Assembly (NCBI RefSeq): GCF_002909255.1
Contig: NZ_PIOB01000008.1
Location: forward strand, 140,318 to 204,317
Reading direction: 5' to 3'
DNA from: Arenibacter hampyeongensis
GTDB taxonomy: Bacteria > Bacteroidota > Bacteroidia > Flavobacteriales > Flavobacteriaceae
Length of the DNA: 64,000 nucleotides
Under the pieces are notes generated by a model that ran no database searches, was not told the DNA's origin, and saw only the letters and a list, made by a program, of their open reading frames with translations. Positions within the stretch are counted from its first letter, which is position 1; each line of letters starts with the position of its first letter. The position numbers and the translations under genes are program-made. This document shows positions 27,183 through 37,222 of this stretch, one piece after another.

Positions 27183-30100
27183 ATGCATTTGTTGAAAAAG
27201 GAATTTAATTGGAACAAAATATTTGGCACACTTGTGTTAGGGCTGTTTTTTGGTTCTTTTTTGTTTGGTCAACATTCAACCAATTTTATCCACCTTCCCT
27301 TTAAATTGGATAACCATAATGTTAAGGTTACCCACTCCGTACAGGACAGCCTTGGTTTTGTATGGTTGGCACACGCCGAAGGGATTTCAAAATACGACGG
27401 GTATAATTACGAATTCACACCTAAGGAATTAATTTTTAAAGATGATACAACTTCGGATGAGGTAAAGAAGATCTTTAGGGATGCCAATGGGGTTATTTGG
27501 GCATTATCTATGAACGGACAAATTTCCTATTTGCAGAAAAACGGGAGGTTTTTGTCCATTGATAATTCCATAAAGGATTTTCAGAAAGATCACAAGGTCA
27601 ATATAATACATGAGGACAATGGTTTGATTTGGTTGGCCACAAATAAGGGGTCTATTTTTTCCTACGACCACAGCCATGGTGTTGCTGATAGTATTACTAC
27701 CATACCGCCTAATTCCATAGGACTAAACGAAGTTAATTCTTTGGTAGTTAGAAAATCCGATCAGCTCATTGTAAGTACTTATAAGGGCCCACACTATATT
27801 TTTTATTTGGAAACAAAACGCCTGGAGACATTGCAGGTGCCCTACGATTATACATTGGCGGACAATAATCTCCTGCTTTTGGACAAAAAAAATAGACTAT
27901 GGATTGGTTCATCTTATGCAGGCCATGGACTAATGGTTTATGATTTTAGTAAAGAATCCTTTATTCAGGATGAGATTATACAAGAACAATGGAGGGGGCA
28001 ATTAAGCGAATTGTTCACTTCGATGTATTGTGATGTAAATGGAGTAGTATGGTTGGGAACTGATGGAAACGGACTTTACCGCCTGGACCCGGAAACCGGT
28101 GATTTGGGAATTTATAAACACAATGATTTAAATGGGTTTTCATTGAGCACCAATACTGTAATAGGAATAAATGAAGACTTAAAGAACAATTTATGGGTCC
28201 TCACAAATTATGGGGATATTAACATTTTAAGGAATAGGAATAGTCAGATACATTATCATTCCGGTTCAGTGCAGGGCAGGCCTGCTAGAGTGTTGTCTTC
28301 TTTTAAGGCGAAAGGTGGTACTCTATGGATAGGGACCGATGGGGACGGAATAACCAAGGTCTCTGCCAATGGTGAGGAAGAGCAATTTTTTAATAATACG
28401 CCGGAAAGCAAAGGATTTTATATCCACTCCATTAATGAGGATAGGGACAGCAATGTATGGGTAGCGACTTATAAGAACGGACTATGGAAGTACAATGCGC
28501 TGAGCCATAAATTTTCTAAAGTTCCCCTAAGGAATTCCAAAAATAACATGGTGATGGATGTCCGATTTATTTTTAGGGATTCGCAGCATAGATTATGGGT
28601 CACAACCGACTTGGGGATATATTTATTTTCGGAACGAAACACTTTATTGGCGCATTTTGAAAATGATAATGCAGGCTTATTGGGTGGAATTTCCCAGTCT
28701 GTTGTTGAGGATTCCACTGGGACAGTGTGGCTCGCGTATAATGGGGGTGGGTTATTTAGGTTTAATGAAAATGTTGAGAATTTATTAAAGTCAAATTTCA
28801 CGAGGTATCTACATGTCGACAGCCAACTTATCTCGAATAAAAATTATCACATCTGGTCTATGGCCGCAAGTGGGGAGGAGGTTTTATGGCTGGTTTTGGT
28901 AAATGGTGATTTAATTAAATTTAGTATTTCCGATCGGGAATTTGAATCCATAAAAATAAAAGGAACTTATGAAAATACCACTTTTAGGTCCGTGCTATTG
29001 GAAAATAAGGATAATTTATGGCTGGGTTCAACCAATGGTATTTGGCATTTAAATGTAAAGGATTCAATATCAAGGGTTTTTCAAAAAAGTGACGGATTAC
29101 AAGATGATTCCTTTATGCAAAGAAGTGCCCATTACGGGCCGGATGGAAATTTTTATTTTGGGGGTTTAAATGGGGTTAATTACTTTAAACCCAATCAGAT
29201 AAAAAAGGAAGAATCAGTAGCAAAATTGTTTATTGAGGATATAGACATTTTAAATCAACCTTCTATTTCGGTTATTCCGGAACAAATTAAGGATGGGGTA
29301 GAAAGAATAGAGGAATTGAAACTGGATCATGACCAATCCTCATTTTTCTTTCGATTTTTAGCTATAGACAATGTGCTTTTTTCCAATTACAACTATGCAT
29401 ATCGGCTTAGAGGATTTAATGATAATTGGATTCTCTCAGAAAAGGAACGTTTGGCGACATATACAAATATACCTCCGGGGAGATATATTTTCGAAGTTAA
29501 GGCCAGTTCAGGGAATGGGGAATGGGATATTGAACAAAAATCCGTTGCCATTACCATTCTACAGCCATTTTGGAAATCTTCATTGGCTCAAGGTTTTTAT
29601 GCCTTATTGTTCATTGGCCTGCTATACGGTATCGTGATTTGGATAAGGCTTAGAAACAGGGTAATTGCCGATGAGTTGGAGCATAAGCATGAACGGGAAT
29701 TATATGCCTTAAAAATGAACTTTTTTGCAAAAATGTCCCATGAGATCCAAACACCTTTGACCCTAATTCTTATTCCGTTGGAAAATATGCTGGACAGGGC
29801 CATAAAAAGTGGCAATGTACTTTTGCAGCAAAGGCTTCGTTTAATTTCTAATAATGCCAATAGGTTATCAAGAATCGTCTTTGAATTGACATCGTTGCGT
29901 GATAAGGAATTGGAGAAACTGGTATTACGTGCTTCAGATCACAATATTATAACCGATTTAAAGGAAATAACGAATTCTTTTGAAGAACAGGCAACTTTTA
30001 AGGGGATCAATTTTAAATGTAGCTACCCCAATGAGGAGCTTAAAATGTGGTACGACAAAGAAAAAATGGAACATGTTTTCTTTAATCTGTTGTCCAATGC

Positions 30101-31280
30101 ATTCAAATTTACGCCTAAGGGAGGGGCAATAACTTTGGATGTTATAGTGGAGGATTGGGAAAGAAACGTAAAGATATCCGTAACCGATTCGGGTCCGGGA
30201 ATCCCAAAGGAGGAGTTGGAGAATATTTTTCAATTGTTTTATCAGGCCGATTCGGGTAAACAGAAAGTAGGTACGGGAATAGGCTTGGCACTTACCAAAG
30301 AACTGGTCGACTTACACAACGGTACAATCGATGTAAAATCGGATCCTGTAAAAGGTACCTGTTTTAGTGTGAGTTTTCCAATAGATGGAAATAGGACTGA
30401 TAGTTTGCCAGGGGAATTATTGGTTGAGAATACTTTAATTGACATAGAAGATATTGACCATGATTTGAAGGGGAAAACCGATGGGAAATGGTATCCCAAA
30501 TTGGCCAAAACTATCTTAGTGGTAGAGGATAACTATGAACTACAAATATCCCTGAAGGATATTTTTGGTGACTACTATAATGTTCTCTTGGCTGAAAATG
30601 GGGAAGAGGGCTATGCCTTGGCACTTGAGCATAACCCAGATTTGATCATTAGTGATATTATGATGCCAAAAATGGACGGTATTGAAATGAGTGGTATGCT
30701 TCAAAAAAATGAACTCACTACCCATATCCCCATTATTTTACTTACCGCCAAAAAAACATCGAAAAACAAATTATTGGGCTTACGAACGGGTGCCCTTGAA
30801 TATATTAGTAAGCCATTCAATATAAACGAGCTCGTCTTAAAGGTAAATAATATAATTACCCGTAGCGATCGGATTATATTAAAGTATAAGAACGATTTAA
30901 TAACCACTCCCAAAAGTGGGTCAAATAGGTCCCAGGACGAAGTTTTCCTAGAAAAATTGGTAGGTCTAGTTGAGAATCAATTGAGTAATCCCGATTTTAA
31001 GTTGGAGGATCTGTCGCAAGATCTAAATATGAGCTATTCAGCCATTTATAGAAAATTTCAGGCCTTGACAGGAAAGAAAATAGTCGACTTTGTAAGAACT
31101 ATGAGGCTGAAAAAGGCCGCTATTTTGATCGCCGACTGTAATTATTCAGTATCCGAGGCAGCATTTTTGGTGGGCTTCAACGACCCTAAATATTTTTCAA
31201 AATGTTTTAAAAAGGAATTTGGCAAAAATCCTAGAAAATTAAAGGGGAGGGTAGATAGTATTGAAGTATCGGATTTATAG
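27183..31280 (+). CDS. Hybrid two-component system (HTCS) regulator of the PUL
   Basis: A 1365-residue one-protein sensor-regulator. Signal peptide (VLGLFFGSFLFG), then a periplasmic sensor of Reg_prop beta-propeller repeats (many repeats of the form VWLATN/LWIGSS, roughly 40-680), a Y_Y_Y domain (YRLRGFNDNW... about 690-790), one membrane helix (about 798-822), HisKA with phospho-acceptor His853, HATPase (GPGIPKEELENIFQLF; GTGIGLALTKE), a receiver with Asp1158 (LIISDIMMPKMDG), and a C-terminal AraC-type helix-turn-helix. The H-box reads SHEIQTPL where SHEIRTPL is usual. HTCS bind the degradation product directly and activate susC and enzyme genes. ATG at 27183 is preferred over TTG at 27171. 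Divergent from the GH109-like gene. Confidence 0.95.
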   Translation: MHLLKKEFNWNKIFGTLVLGLFFGSFLFGQHSTNFIHLPFKLDNHNVKVTHSVQDSLGFVWLAHAEGISKYDGYNYEFTPKELIFKDDTTSDEVKKIFRDANGVIWALSMNGQISYLQKNGRFLSIDNSIKDFQKDHKVNIIHEDNGLIWLATNKGSIFSYDHSHGVADSITTIPPNSIGLNEVNSLVVRKSDQLIVSTYKGPHYIFYLETKRLETLQVPYDYTLADNNLLLLDKKNRLWIGSSYAGHGLMVYDFSKESFIQDEIIQEQWRGQLSELFTSMYCDVNGVVWLGTDGNGLYRLDPETGDLGIYKHNDLNGFSLSTNTVIGINEDLKNNLWVLTNYGDINILRNRNSQIHYHSGSVQGRPARVLSSFKAKGGTLWIGTDGDGITKVSANGEEEQFFNNTPESKGFYIHSINEDRDSNVWVATYKNGLWKYNALSHKFSKVPLRNSKNNMVMDVRFIFRDSQHRLWVTTDLGIYLFSERNTLLAHFENDNAGLLGGISQSVVEDSTGTVWLAYNGGGLFRFNENVENLLKSNFTRYLHVDSQLISNKNYHIWSMAASGEEVLWLVLVNGDLIKFSISDREFESIKIKGTYENTTFRSVLLENKDNLWLGSTNGIWHLNVKDSISRVFQKSDGLQDDSFMQRSAHYGPDGNFYFGGLNGVNYFKPNQIKKEESVAKLFIEDIDILNQPSISVIPEQIKDGVERIEELKLDHDQSSFFFRFLAIDNVLFSNYNYAYRLRGFNDNWILSEKERLATYTNIPPGRYIFEVKASSGNGEWDIEQKSVAITILQPFWKSSLAQGFYALLFIGLLYGIVIWIRLRNRVIADELEHKHERELYALKMNFFAKMSHEIQTPLTLILIPLENMLDRAIKSGNVLLQQRLRLISNNANRLSRIVFELTSLRDKELEKLVLRASDHNIITDLKEITNSFEEQATFKGINFKCSYPNEELKMWYDKEKMEHVFFNLLSNAFKFTPKGGAITLDVIVEDWERNVKISVTDSGPGIPKEELENIFQLFYQADSGKQKVGTGIGLALTKELVDLHNGTIDVKSDPVKGTCFSVSFPIDGNRTDSLPGELLVENTLIDIEDIDHDLKGKTDGKWYPKLAKTILVVEDNYELQISLKDIFGDYYNVLLAENGEEGYALALEHNPDLIISDIMMPKMDGIEMSGMLQKNELTTHIPIILLTAKKTSKNKLLGLRTGALEYISKPFNINELVLKVNNIITRSDRIILKYKNDLITTPKSGSNRSQDEVFLEKLVGLVENQLSNPDFKLEDLSQDLNMSYSAIYRKFQALTGKKIVDFVRTMRLKKAAILIADCNYSVSEAAFLVGFNDPKYFSKCFKKEFGKNPRKLKGRVDSIEVSDL

Positions 31281-31325
31281 AGATTGGATTTAGGGATATA
31301 ATAATTGTAACAACGATAACAAAAA

Positions 31326-32723
31326 ATGAAGGGAAAAACGCATATTGGAACCATGATTATAAATAGATCGATCAAGATTGCTACAGCAATTTATATTGGA
31401 TACAAAAACAGTATTGGAATTATCTTGCTGCTTTGTGTATTGTCATGTACCACCTTGTCCAAACAAGATGTTCCAGAAGAAAATATTAAGGAAAAACTAA
31501 ATTTTACGGAAGCAATAAATCCTGGTGGCAATAGTTGGGTAGTAAATCAGGTGGAGGATAACAAAAACCTTATTTCCGATAAGGGGATAAGCAATTGGAA
31601 TGACGGGAATACCACCATTCGAACCTATTTTAAGACCGATCAAACTGGTTCGTTGAATGTTGGTTTAAAACTTAGTGTGTCCACTGGAAACTCTAAACTT
31701 AAAGTCTCACTGGATGGCACGGTTAAAGAGATTGAAGTATCCAATGGAGATGATCAAATAGTGGAGGTTGGAACCTTTATGATTAGCAAACCGGGGTACC
31801 ACTTCTTGGAACTGCAGGGTTCGGAAAAAACAGGAAGTACTTTTGCGGAAGTTAAAGAGGTGCTTATTGGTGGGCAAGCTGCAAATGGTAACCTTACCTA
31901 CGTAAAGGAGGATTTTTATTGGGGAAGAAGGGGACCATCTGTCCATTTGTCCTATACCACTCCGGCCGCCACGGAAATTCTGTGGTTTTACAATGAAATA
32001 AGGGTACCCGAAAAGGAGGACGTCATAGGATCCTATTTTATGGCCAATGGTTTTGGTGAAGGCTATTTTGGAATGCAAGTAAATTCGGAAACTGAAAGGA
32101 GAATCCTTTTTTCCGTGTGGAGTCCGTTCGAAACCCAAGACCCTAAAAGTATCCCGGACGATTATAAAATAATTATGTTGGGTAAGGGAGAAGGAGTAAC
32201 TACGGGAGAATTTGGGAATGAAGGTTCTGGTGGTCAAAGTTATAAAGTGTTCAACTGGAAGGCGGGAAATGCATATAAGTTTTTATTAAAAGGGGAGCCT
32301 TCGGTAAATAATTCAACGGATTATACGGCGTATTTCTTTGACCCAGAAACAGGAAAATGGAATTTAATTGCCAGTTTTAGAAGGCCGCATACCAGTACCT
32401 ACTTAACCAGACCACATTCTTTTCTGGAGAATTTCCGGACCGAAGTGGGCCATATATCCAGAATGGGAGAATATACCAATCAATGGATCTACGATACCAA
32501 GGGCAATTGGCACGAACTTACCAATGCTAAATTCACGGCGGACGCCACGGCAAGAAAGGGATCAAGGGAAGATTATGCAGGGGGCGCCATTGGGAACAAA
32601 TTTTTCATGAAGAACTGCGGTTTTTTTGATGAAAAAACTTTAATGGACACCTTCCATGAAAGGAAGGCCAACGGGATAGCACCGGAAATCGATTTTTCAT
32701 TATTGGAAAAACCAATACAATAG
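31326..32723 (+). CDS. DUF3472/DUF5077-type lipoprotein, probable glycan-binding or hydrolytic protein
   Basis: A 465-residue lipoprotein (lipobox LCVLSC). Its first half carries a beta-sandwich (SWVVNQVEDNKNLISDKG; TGNSKLKVSLDGTVKEIEVSNG) of the DUF5077 kind. The second half, beginning about residue 195, has EDFYWGRRGPSVHLSYTTP, YFMANGFGEGYFGMQVN, and VFNWKAGNAYKFLLKG, which fits the DUF3472 pattern. DUF3472 has no proven function. Position directly after the regulator (45 bases) and before the sulfatase, plus the lipid anchor, argues for a role in handling the PUL glycan at the cell surface. The start at 31326 was chosen; an internal ATG at 31353 is also possible. Confidence 0.7.
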   Translation: MKGKTHIGTMIINRSIKIATAIYIGYKNSIGIILLLCVLSCTTLSKQDVPEENIKEKLNFTEAINPGGNSWVVNQVEDNKNLISDKGISNWNDGNTTIRTYFKTDQTGSLNVGLKLSVSTGNSKLKVSLDGTVKEIEVSNGDDQIVEVGTFMISKPGYHFLELQGSEKTGSTFAEVKEVLIGGQAANGNLTYVKEDFYWGRRGPSVHLSYTTPAATEILWFYNEIRVPEKEDVIGSYFMANGFGEGYFGMQVNSETERRILFSVWSPFETQDPKSIPDDYKIIMLGKGEGVTTGEFGNEGSGGQSYKVFNWKAGNAYKFLLKGEPSVNNSTDYTAYFFDPETGKWNLIASFRRPHTSTYLTRPHSFLENFRTEVGHISRMGEYTNQWIYDTKGNWHELTNAKFTADATARKGSREDYAGGAIGNKFFMKNCGFFDEKTLMDTFHERKANGIAPEIDFSLLEKPIQ

Positions 32724-32918
32724 AATTTTATCAATTTGAAATTGTGTTAGTTTGAAAATTGGTATATGAGCATAAAGAATGGAACTGGGTAATTTGACGT
32801 TAAAACAATATTGCTTGCTTAGGAACCATTAGCCCTAAAAAAGAGAAAATAAAATAGAATCAAGACATTAGTTATTATATAAAGAAGGCACCTTGCCACA
32901 AATCAGAAAAGAATTGTT

Positions 32919-34508
32919 ATGAATAAATTAATTGCTCTAATTTTAATTCCATTCACCTTATTGTCCTGTAAGGATGAAGATAAAAAAGAGTCCAGTATAC
33001 CTGCGGCACCAAAACCAAACATCATCTACATTTTGGCCGATGACTTGGGATATGCGGAATTGGGTGCCTATGGCCAGGAAAAAATAGAAACTCCTAATAT
33101 TGATGCCTTGGCTAAGGAAGGCATGTTATTTACTCAGCATTATACCAGTGCCCCTGTTTGTGCGCCTGCACGTTATATGTTGCTTACCGGGACACATTCT
33201 GGACATGCCTATATTCGAGGTAATGAAGAATGGGGAGAACGTGGTGAGGTATGGAATTACAAGGCAATGGCCAAAGACTCTGTCTTGGAAGGACAACGAC
33301 CTATGCCAGATAGCACTGTTACAATTGCTAAAAAACTGAAAGGGGTGGGATATAGCACCGCCATATTTGGAAAATGGGGACTTGGGGCGCCTCATACCCA
33401 ATCCATTCCAACAAAAATGGGCTTTGATTACTTTTTTGGATATAATTGCCAGCGACAGGCGCACACCTATTATCCTTTGCATTTGTACAAAAATGAAAAC
33501 AGGGTACACTTAAATAATGATACTATTGCGCCCAACACTAAATTGGCCAAAGGAGCGGATATTAACGATCCAACTAGTTATGCCCTCTTTACCTTGAACG
33601 ATTATGCCCCCGATCTTATGTTCGAGGAATTGGAAGGGTTTGTGGATAGGAACAAGGAAAATCCATTTTTTATTTATTGGGCTACTCCAATTCCCCATGC
33701 AGCTATCCAAGCTCCTCAAAAATGGGTGGATTATTATAAGAATAAGTTTGGGGATGAAGAACCCTATTTGGGTGAAAGAGGTTATTTTCCGCACCAAAAC
33801 CCCCGTGCCGGTTACGCTGCCATGGTTTCTTATTTGGATGAAAACGTAGGTAAACTAGTGGCGAAGTTGAAAGCAGACGGTCTATATGAGAACACCTTGA
33901 TTATTTTTACCTCGGACAATGGCCCCACTTTCAATGGAGGGACCGACTCACCATGGTTTAATAGTGCCAAACCTTTTAGGAGCGAGCTGGGTCGAGGAAA
34001 GGGATTTGTCTACGAAGGCGGAATTCGGGTGCCCATGATAGCTTCATGGCCCGAACATATAAAGCCCGGAACTACAACCGATCATATTTCCGCACACTAT
34101 GATGTTATGGCCACTTTGGCTGATGTAGCAGGTTATGAAAAGCCAAGTTATACGGATGGAGTAAGTTTCCTACCTACCCTGCTTTCTAAGGAGGATCAAA
34201 AAGAGCACGACTTCCTGTATTGGGAGTTTCCAGAATATGGAGGGCAATTGGCCATCCGCATGGGTGATTGGAAAGTGGTGAAATCCCACCTGAAGGACAA
34301 AAAAAATGAACCAAAACTGGAACTGTTCAACCTTAAGACGGATATAAAAGAAACTACAAACGTTGCTGATCAATATCCCGAGATACTGGAAAGGGCTGCT
34401 AGAATATTGGAAAGTCAGCATACGGAACCCACTATAGAAAAGTTTAGGATTCCGGCCCTTAGTGATGGTCTATTTTCAAATGGGGCCAATAATCAACCTA
34501 TTAAATAG
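32919..34508 (+). CDS. Cys-type sulfatase (S1 family) lipoprotein
   Basis: A 529-residue sulfatase with lipoprotein signal (Cys17; the residues after it, KDEDKKE, are acidic/lysine-rich). The catalytic core opens PNIIYILADDLGYAELG (metal Asp-Asp). The maturation motif is C81-A-P-A-R85, so Cys81 must be oxidised to formylglycine. TSDNGPTFNGG supplies the second metal pair, and FGKWGLG the conserved Lys. It removes sulfate esters from a sugar. Position after the DUF3472 gene and before GH20 suggests action on a hexosamine or galactose sulfate, but subfamily cannot be fixed here. A matching formylglycine-generating enzyme lies 2.7 kb downstream on the same strand. Confidence 0.92.
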   Translation: MNKLIALILIPFTLLSCKDEDKKESSIPAAPKPNIIYILADDLGYAELGAYGQEKIETPNIDALAKEGMLFTQHYTSAPVCAPARYMLLTGTHSGHAYIRGNEEWGERGEVWNYKAMAKDSVLEGQRPMPDSTVTIAKKLKGVGYSTAIFGKWGLGAPHTQSIPTKMGFDYFFGYNCQRQAHTYYPLHLYKNENRVHLNNDTIAPNTKLAKGADINDPTSYALFTLNDYAPDLMFEELEGFVDRNKENPFFIYWATPIPHAAIQAPQKWVDYYKNKFGDEEPYLGERGYFPHQNPRAGYAAMVSYLDENVGKLVAKLKADGLYENTLIIFTSDNGPTFNGGTDSPWFNSAKPFRSELGRGKGFVYEGGIRVPMIASWPEHIKPGTTTDHISAHYDVMATLADVAGYEKPSYTDGVSFLPTLLSKEDQKEHDFLYWEFPEYGGQLAIRMGDWKVVKSHLKDKKNEPKLELFNLKTDIKETTNVADQYPEILERAARILESQHTEPTIEKFRIPALSDGLFSNGANNQPIK

Positions 34509-34575
34509 TGGCAGGAAGGTATCACTTCAGTACTACTGGAAATATTAAATTATCTTATTTATCTATAAATGGATT

Positions 34576-36198
34576 ATGAAGAACACTAGGATTATTTTAC
34601 CACTCGTTTTACTATTGGCGATATTTGGCAATGGCCAGACTACGGGAATTATTCCGCAGCCATTACAGGTGGTTGCTGAAGAGGGCAAGTATACGATTAC
34701 ACCAAGTACAATAATTATAGCTGACAGCGCCAATAAGGAAAATGCGGACTATCTGCAAGAATTATTGAAAGTTGAGCATCAGAAAGAACTGAAAATTAAA
34801 AGGAGGGGGGGTAAGGGAATTATACTTAACCATAACCCACAATTGACCCAGAAATTAGGTGAAGAAGGTTATACCTTAATGGTAGACAACAGTTCCATAT
34901 CCATTTCGGCAGGAACAACTACTGGTGTTTTTTATGGTATAATGTCACTTAGGCAGTTATTGGGGATAGATAATGTTAACAAGAAGGAGAAATTATCGAT
35001 TGCAGGGATAAGTATCGAAGATAGTCCGCGATTTAAGTGGCGGGCTTTTATGCTGGATGAGGGGCGCTATTTCAAGGGAACTGAGCAGGTAAAGAAACTC
35101 TTGGATGAGATGGCACTTCTAAAGATGAACGTATTCCATTGGCATTTGACAGATGACCAAGGGTGGCGATTGGAAATAAAAAAGTATCCAAAATTGACCC
35201 AGTTGGGATCCACTAGGAGCAATTCCCAGATTGGGGGCTGGGATAGTGAGGAACGATCCAACACCCCCCATTCCGGATATTATACACAGGAACAGGTTAA
35301 GGAAATTATTGCTTACGCCAAAGAAAGGCAAATTACGATTATCCCAGAAATTGAAATGCCCGGGCATGCATCTGCAGCTATCGCCGCATATCCTTGGTTG
35401 GGAACTATTGGGGAACTTAAAGCGGTGCCTACCGTTTTTGGGAAGCTTCCGGATTCCTTTAATGTGTCCGATCCACGGGTGTACGAATTTCTTGAAAACG
35501 TACTTAAAGAAGTCATGGAGTTATTTCCCAGTAATATAATCCATATTGGCGGTGATGAAGTAAAATTTGATTCCTGGAAATCTTCGGAGGAAATCCAGAA
35601 TTATATGAATAAAAATGGATTGGCATCTCCGGCGGACCTGCATGTTTTCTTTACGAATAGAATTTCAAACTACCTAAATAAAAATGGGCATCGAATGATG
35701 GGATGGAATGAAATTTTAGGGGAAAATGTTCATGAATGGCAGGACGCTTCGGATATGGAGGTCAAAGAAAATTTGGCCCAAAATACCTTAGTTCATTTTT
35801 GGAAAGGCAATTTGGATTTGGTCTCAAAAGCAGTACAAGATGGATATGAAATAGTAAATTCTCACCATGAATATTCTTATTTGGACTATTCCTTTAAATC
35901 TATCCCCTTGGAAAAAGCCTATAGTTTCGACCCAATTCCTGAAGGATTGGCTGAAAGCTTTCAACATAAAATTATAGGAAGCGGCTGTCAAATGTGGGGG
36001 GAATGGATTCCTGAAGCAATTGATATGGACCGAATGATTTTCCCTAGGATAGCAGCTTATGCAGAGGTGGGTTGGACATCCAAAACCAGAAAAGATTATG
36101 GCGTTTTCCGTTCCAATTTGGACAGATTGTTGAGTAGATGGAGAAGTCAAGGCATAAGTTTACCAGCGAAATTTGAAAAAGTAAATTTTGAAGAATAG
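34576..36198 (+). CDS. GH20 beta-N-acetylhexosaminidase
   Basis: A 540-residue secreted enzyme with signal peptide (LPLVLLLAIFGNGQ). N-terminal GH20b domain (about residues 25-150), then TIM barrel: FKWRAFMLDEGRYFKGTEQ, NVFHWHLTDDQGWRLEIK, EIEMPGHASAAIAAYP and the catalytic pair Asp327-Glu328 in HIGGDEVKFDSW, in which Glu is the acid and Asp assists the substrate acetamido group. It removes terminal beta-GlcNAc or beta-GalNAc. In this locus it fits a GalNAc/GlcNAc glycan, in series with the sulfatase and GH109-like enzyme. The C-terminal 20 residues overlap nothing; the M28 peptidase starts 19 bases later. Confidence 0.94.
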   Translation: MKNTRIILPLVLLLAIFGNGQTTGIIPQPLQVVAEEGKYTITPSTIIIADSANKENADYLQELLKVEHQKELKIKRRGGKGIILNHNPQLTQKLGEEGYTLMVDNSSISISAGTTTGVFYGIMSLRQLLGIDNVNKKEKLSIAGISIEDSPRFKWRAFMLDEGRYFKGTEQVKKLLDEMALLKMNVFHWHLTDDQGWRLEIKKYPKLTQLGSTRSNSQIGGWDSEERSNTPHSGYYTQEQVKEIIAYAKERQITIIPEIEMPGHASAAIAAYPWLGTIGELKAVPTVFGKLPDSFNVSDPRVYEFLENVLKEVMELFPSNIIHIGGDEVKFDSWKSSEEIQNYMNKNGLASPADLHVFFTNRISNYLNKNGHRMMGWNEILGENVHEWQDASDMEVKENLAQNTLVHFWKGNLDLVSKAVQDGYEIVNSHHEYSYLDYSFKSIPLEKAYSFDPIPEGLAESFQHKIIGSGCQMWGEWIPEAIDMDRMIFPRIAAYAEVGWTSKTRKDYGVFRSNLDRLLSRWRSQGISLPAKFEKVNFEE

Positions 36199-36217
36199 AA
36201 GTAAAGGACATCATTAT

Positions 36218-37177
36218 ATGAAATTAATTATTGCCATTTTCTTACTGGGTAGTTGGTTCAATATTTGCATTGGGCAGGAAGATGTAACTACCGATGAACT
36301 TAAAGAACATATTACCTATTTAACCTCTGACAAAAATTCTGGTCGTTATCCGGGAGGAAAGGTCAATAAAAGGATTGTAAACTATATTAAAAATGATTTT
36401 AAGAAATCCAATATTCCTTCCTATTTGAAATCCTATAAACAACCTTTTATGGCCCAATTAAGGGTGAAGAAAGGGTTGATGCCCAAAAAGGCAGTTAAAA
36501 CTTGGAATGTTATAGGTGTTATTGAGGGAAATGATCCCAATTTAAAAAATGAATTTGTTGTACTTGGAGCCCATTACGACCATTTAGGCCTGGGCGGTGG
36601 TCCCTCTACTAAATCCGAAAGGATTGGAATCCATCATGGTGCAGACGATAATGCCAGTGGCACTTCGGCCTTGTTGGAAATAGGGGAGAAATTATGGGCG
36701 CATAAGGCAGAGTTAAAAAGAAGTGTTTTATTGGTTGCCTTTGGAGCCGAGGAACAAGGGCTTTTGGGCAGTAAATATTTTGCGGATAATCCGGTTGTAC
36801 CCTTATCCAACATTAAGCTTATGATAAACATGGATATGGTAGGTAGGTTAAACGAAGCCAAACAGGTTTATATGGGGGGAGCGGGAACCTTTCCAGGGGG
36901 AGTGGAATTGATGAAGGAATTGGGACCACCTTTGGGGTTGTCACCTGTAGTCCACGCGGGATCGGTGGGAGGTTCAGACCATGTCTCTTTCTATAAAAAG
37001 AATATTTCAGTTCTAGGAATCCATACGGGGGGGCATCCACAATATCACACCCCGGAAGATACGTTAGAACTTATTAATTTTGAAGGTCAGAAACAGGTCT
37101 GTGACTATATATTCAATGCGATTATGAAAGTGGCTTCTACAATTTATGATATGAAATTTATTCCACAAAGGGAATAG
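36218..37177 (+). CDS. M28-family zinc metallopeptidase
   Basis: A 319-residue secreted peptidase. The signal peptide (LIIAIFLLGSWFNICIG) precedes an M28 fold: GAHYDHLGLG and HHGADDNASGTSAL (His and Asp zinc ligands), AFGAEEQGLLGS (catalytic Glu pair), MINMDMVGR (second-zinc Asp) and SDHVSFYKK plus HTPEDT (last His). M28 enzymes are aminopeptidases or glutamate carboxypeptidase-like. Inside a PUL operon it points to a protein-linked glycan, or it may be a peptidase incidental to the operon. The ATG at 36218 is preferred over an in-frame TTG at 36188 that overlaps the GH20 stop. Confidence 0.88.
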   Translation: MKLIIAIFLLGSWFNICIGQEDVTTDELKEHITYLTSDKNSGRYPGGKVNKRIVNYIKNDFKKSNIPSYLKSYKQPFMAQLRVKKGLMPKKAVKTWNVIGVIEGNDPNLKNEFVVLGAHYDHLGLGGGPSTKSERIGIHHGADDNASGTSALLEIGEKLWAHKAELKRSVLLVAFGAEEQGLLGSKYFADNPVVPLSNIKLMINMDMVGRLNEAKQVYMGGAGTFPGGVELMKELGPPLGLSPVVHAGSVGGSDHVSFYKKNISVLGIHTGGHPQYHTPEDTLELINFEGQKQVCDYIFNAIMKVASTIYDMKFIPQRE

Positions 37178-37222
37178 AATGATTTTCGTTCTTTACATTT
37201 GCAGAATCATAAATAAATTGGA

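Noticed and set aside
26985..27229. Two overlapping minus-strand frames in the gap upstream of the hybrid regulator.
   Set aside because: Lys/Phe-rich low-complexity translations covering the regulator promoter and start; no homology pattern. Considered chance in AT-rich DNA.
31707..32237. 176-codon frame on the minus strand inside the DUF3472-type gene.
   Set aside because: The sense frame carries a lipobox and conserved pattern; the antisense frame has none.
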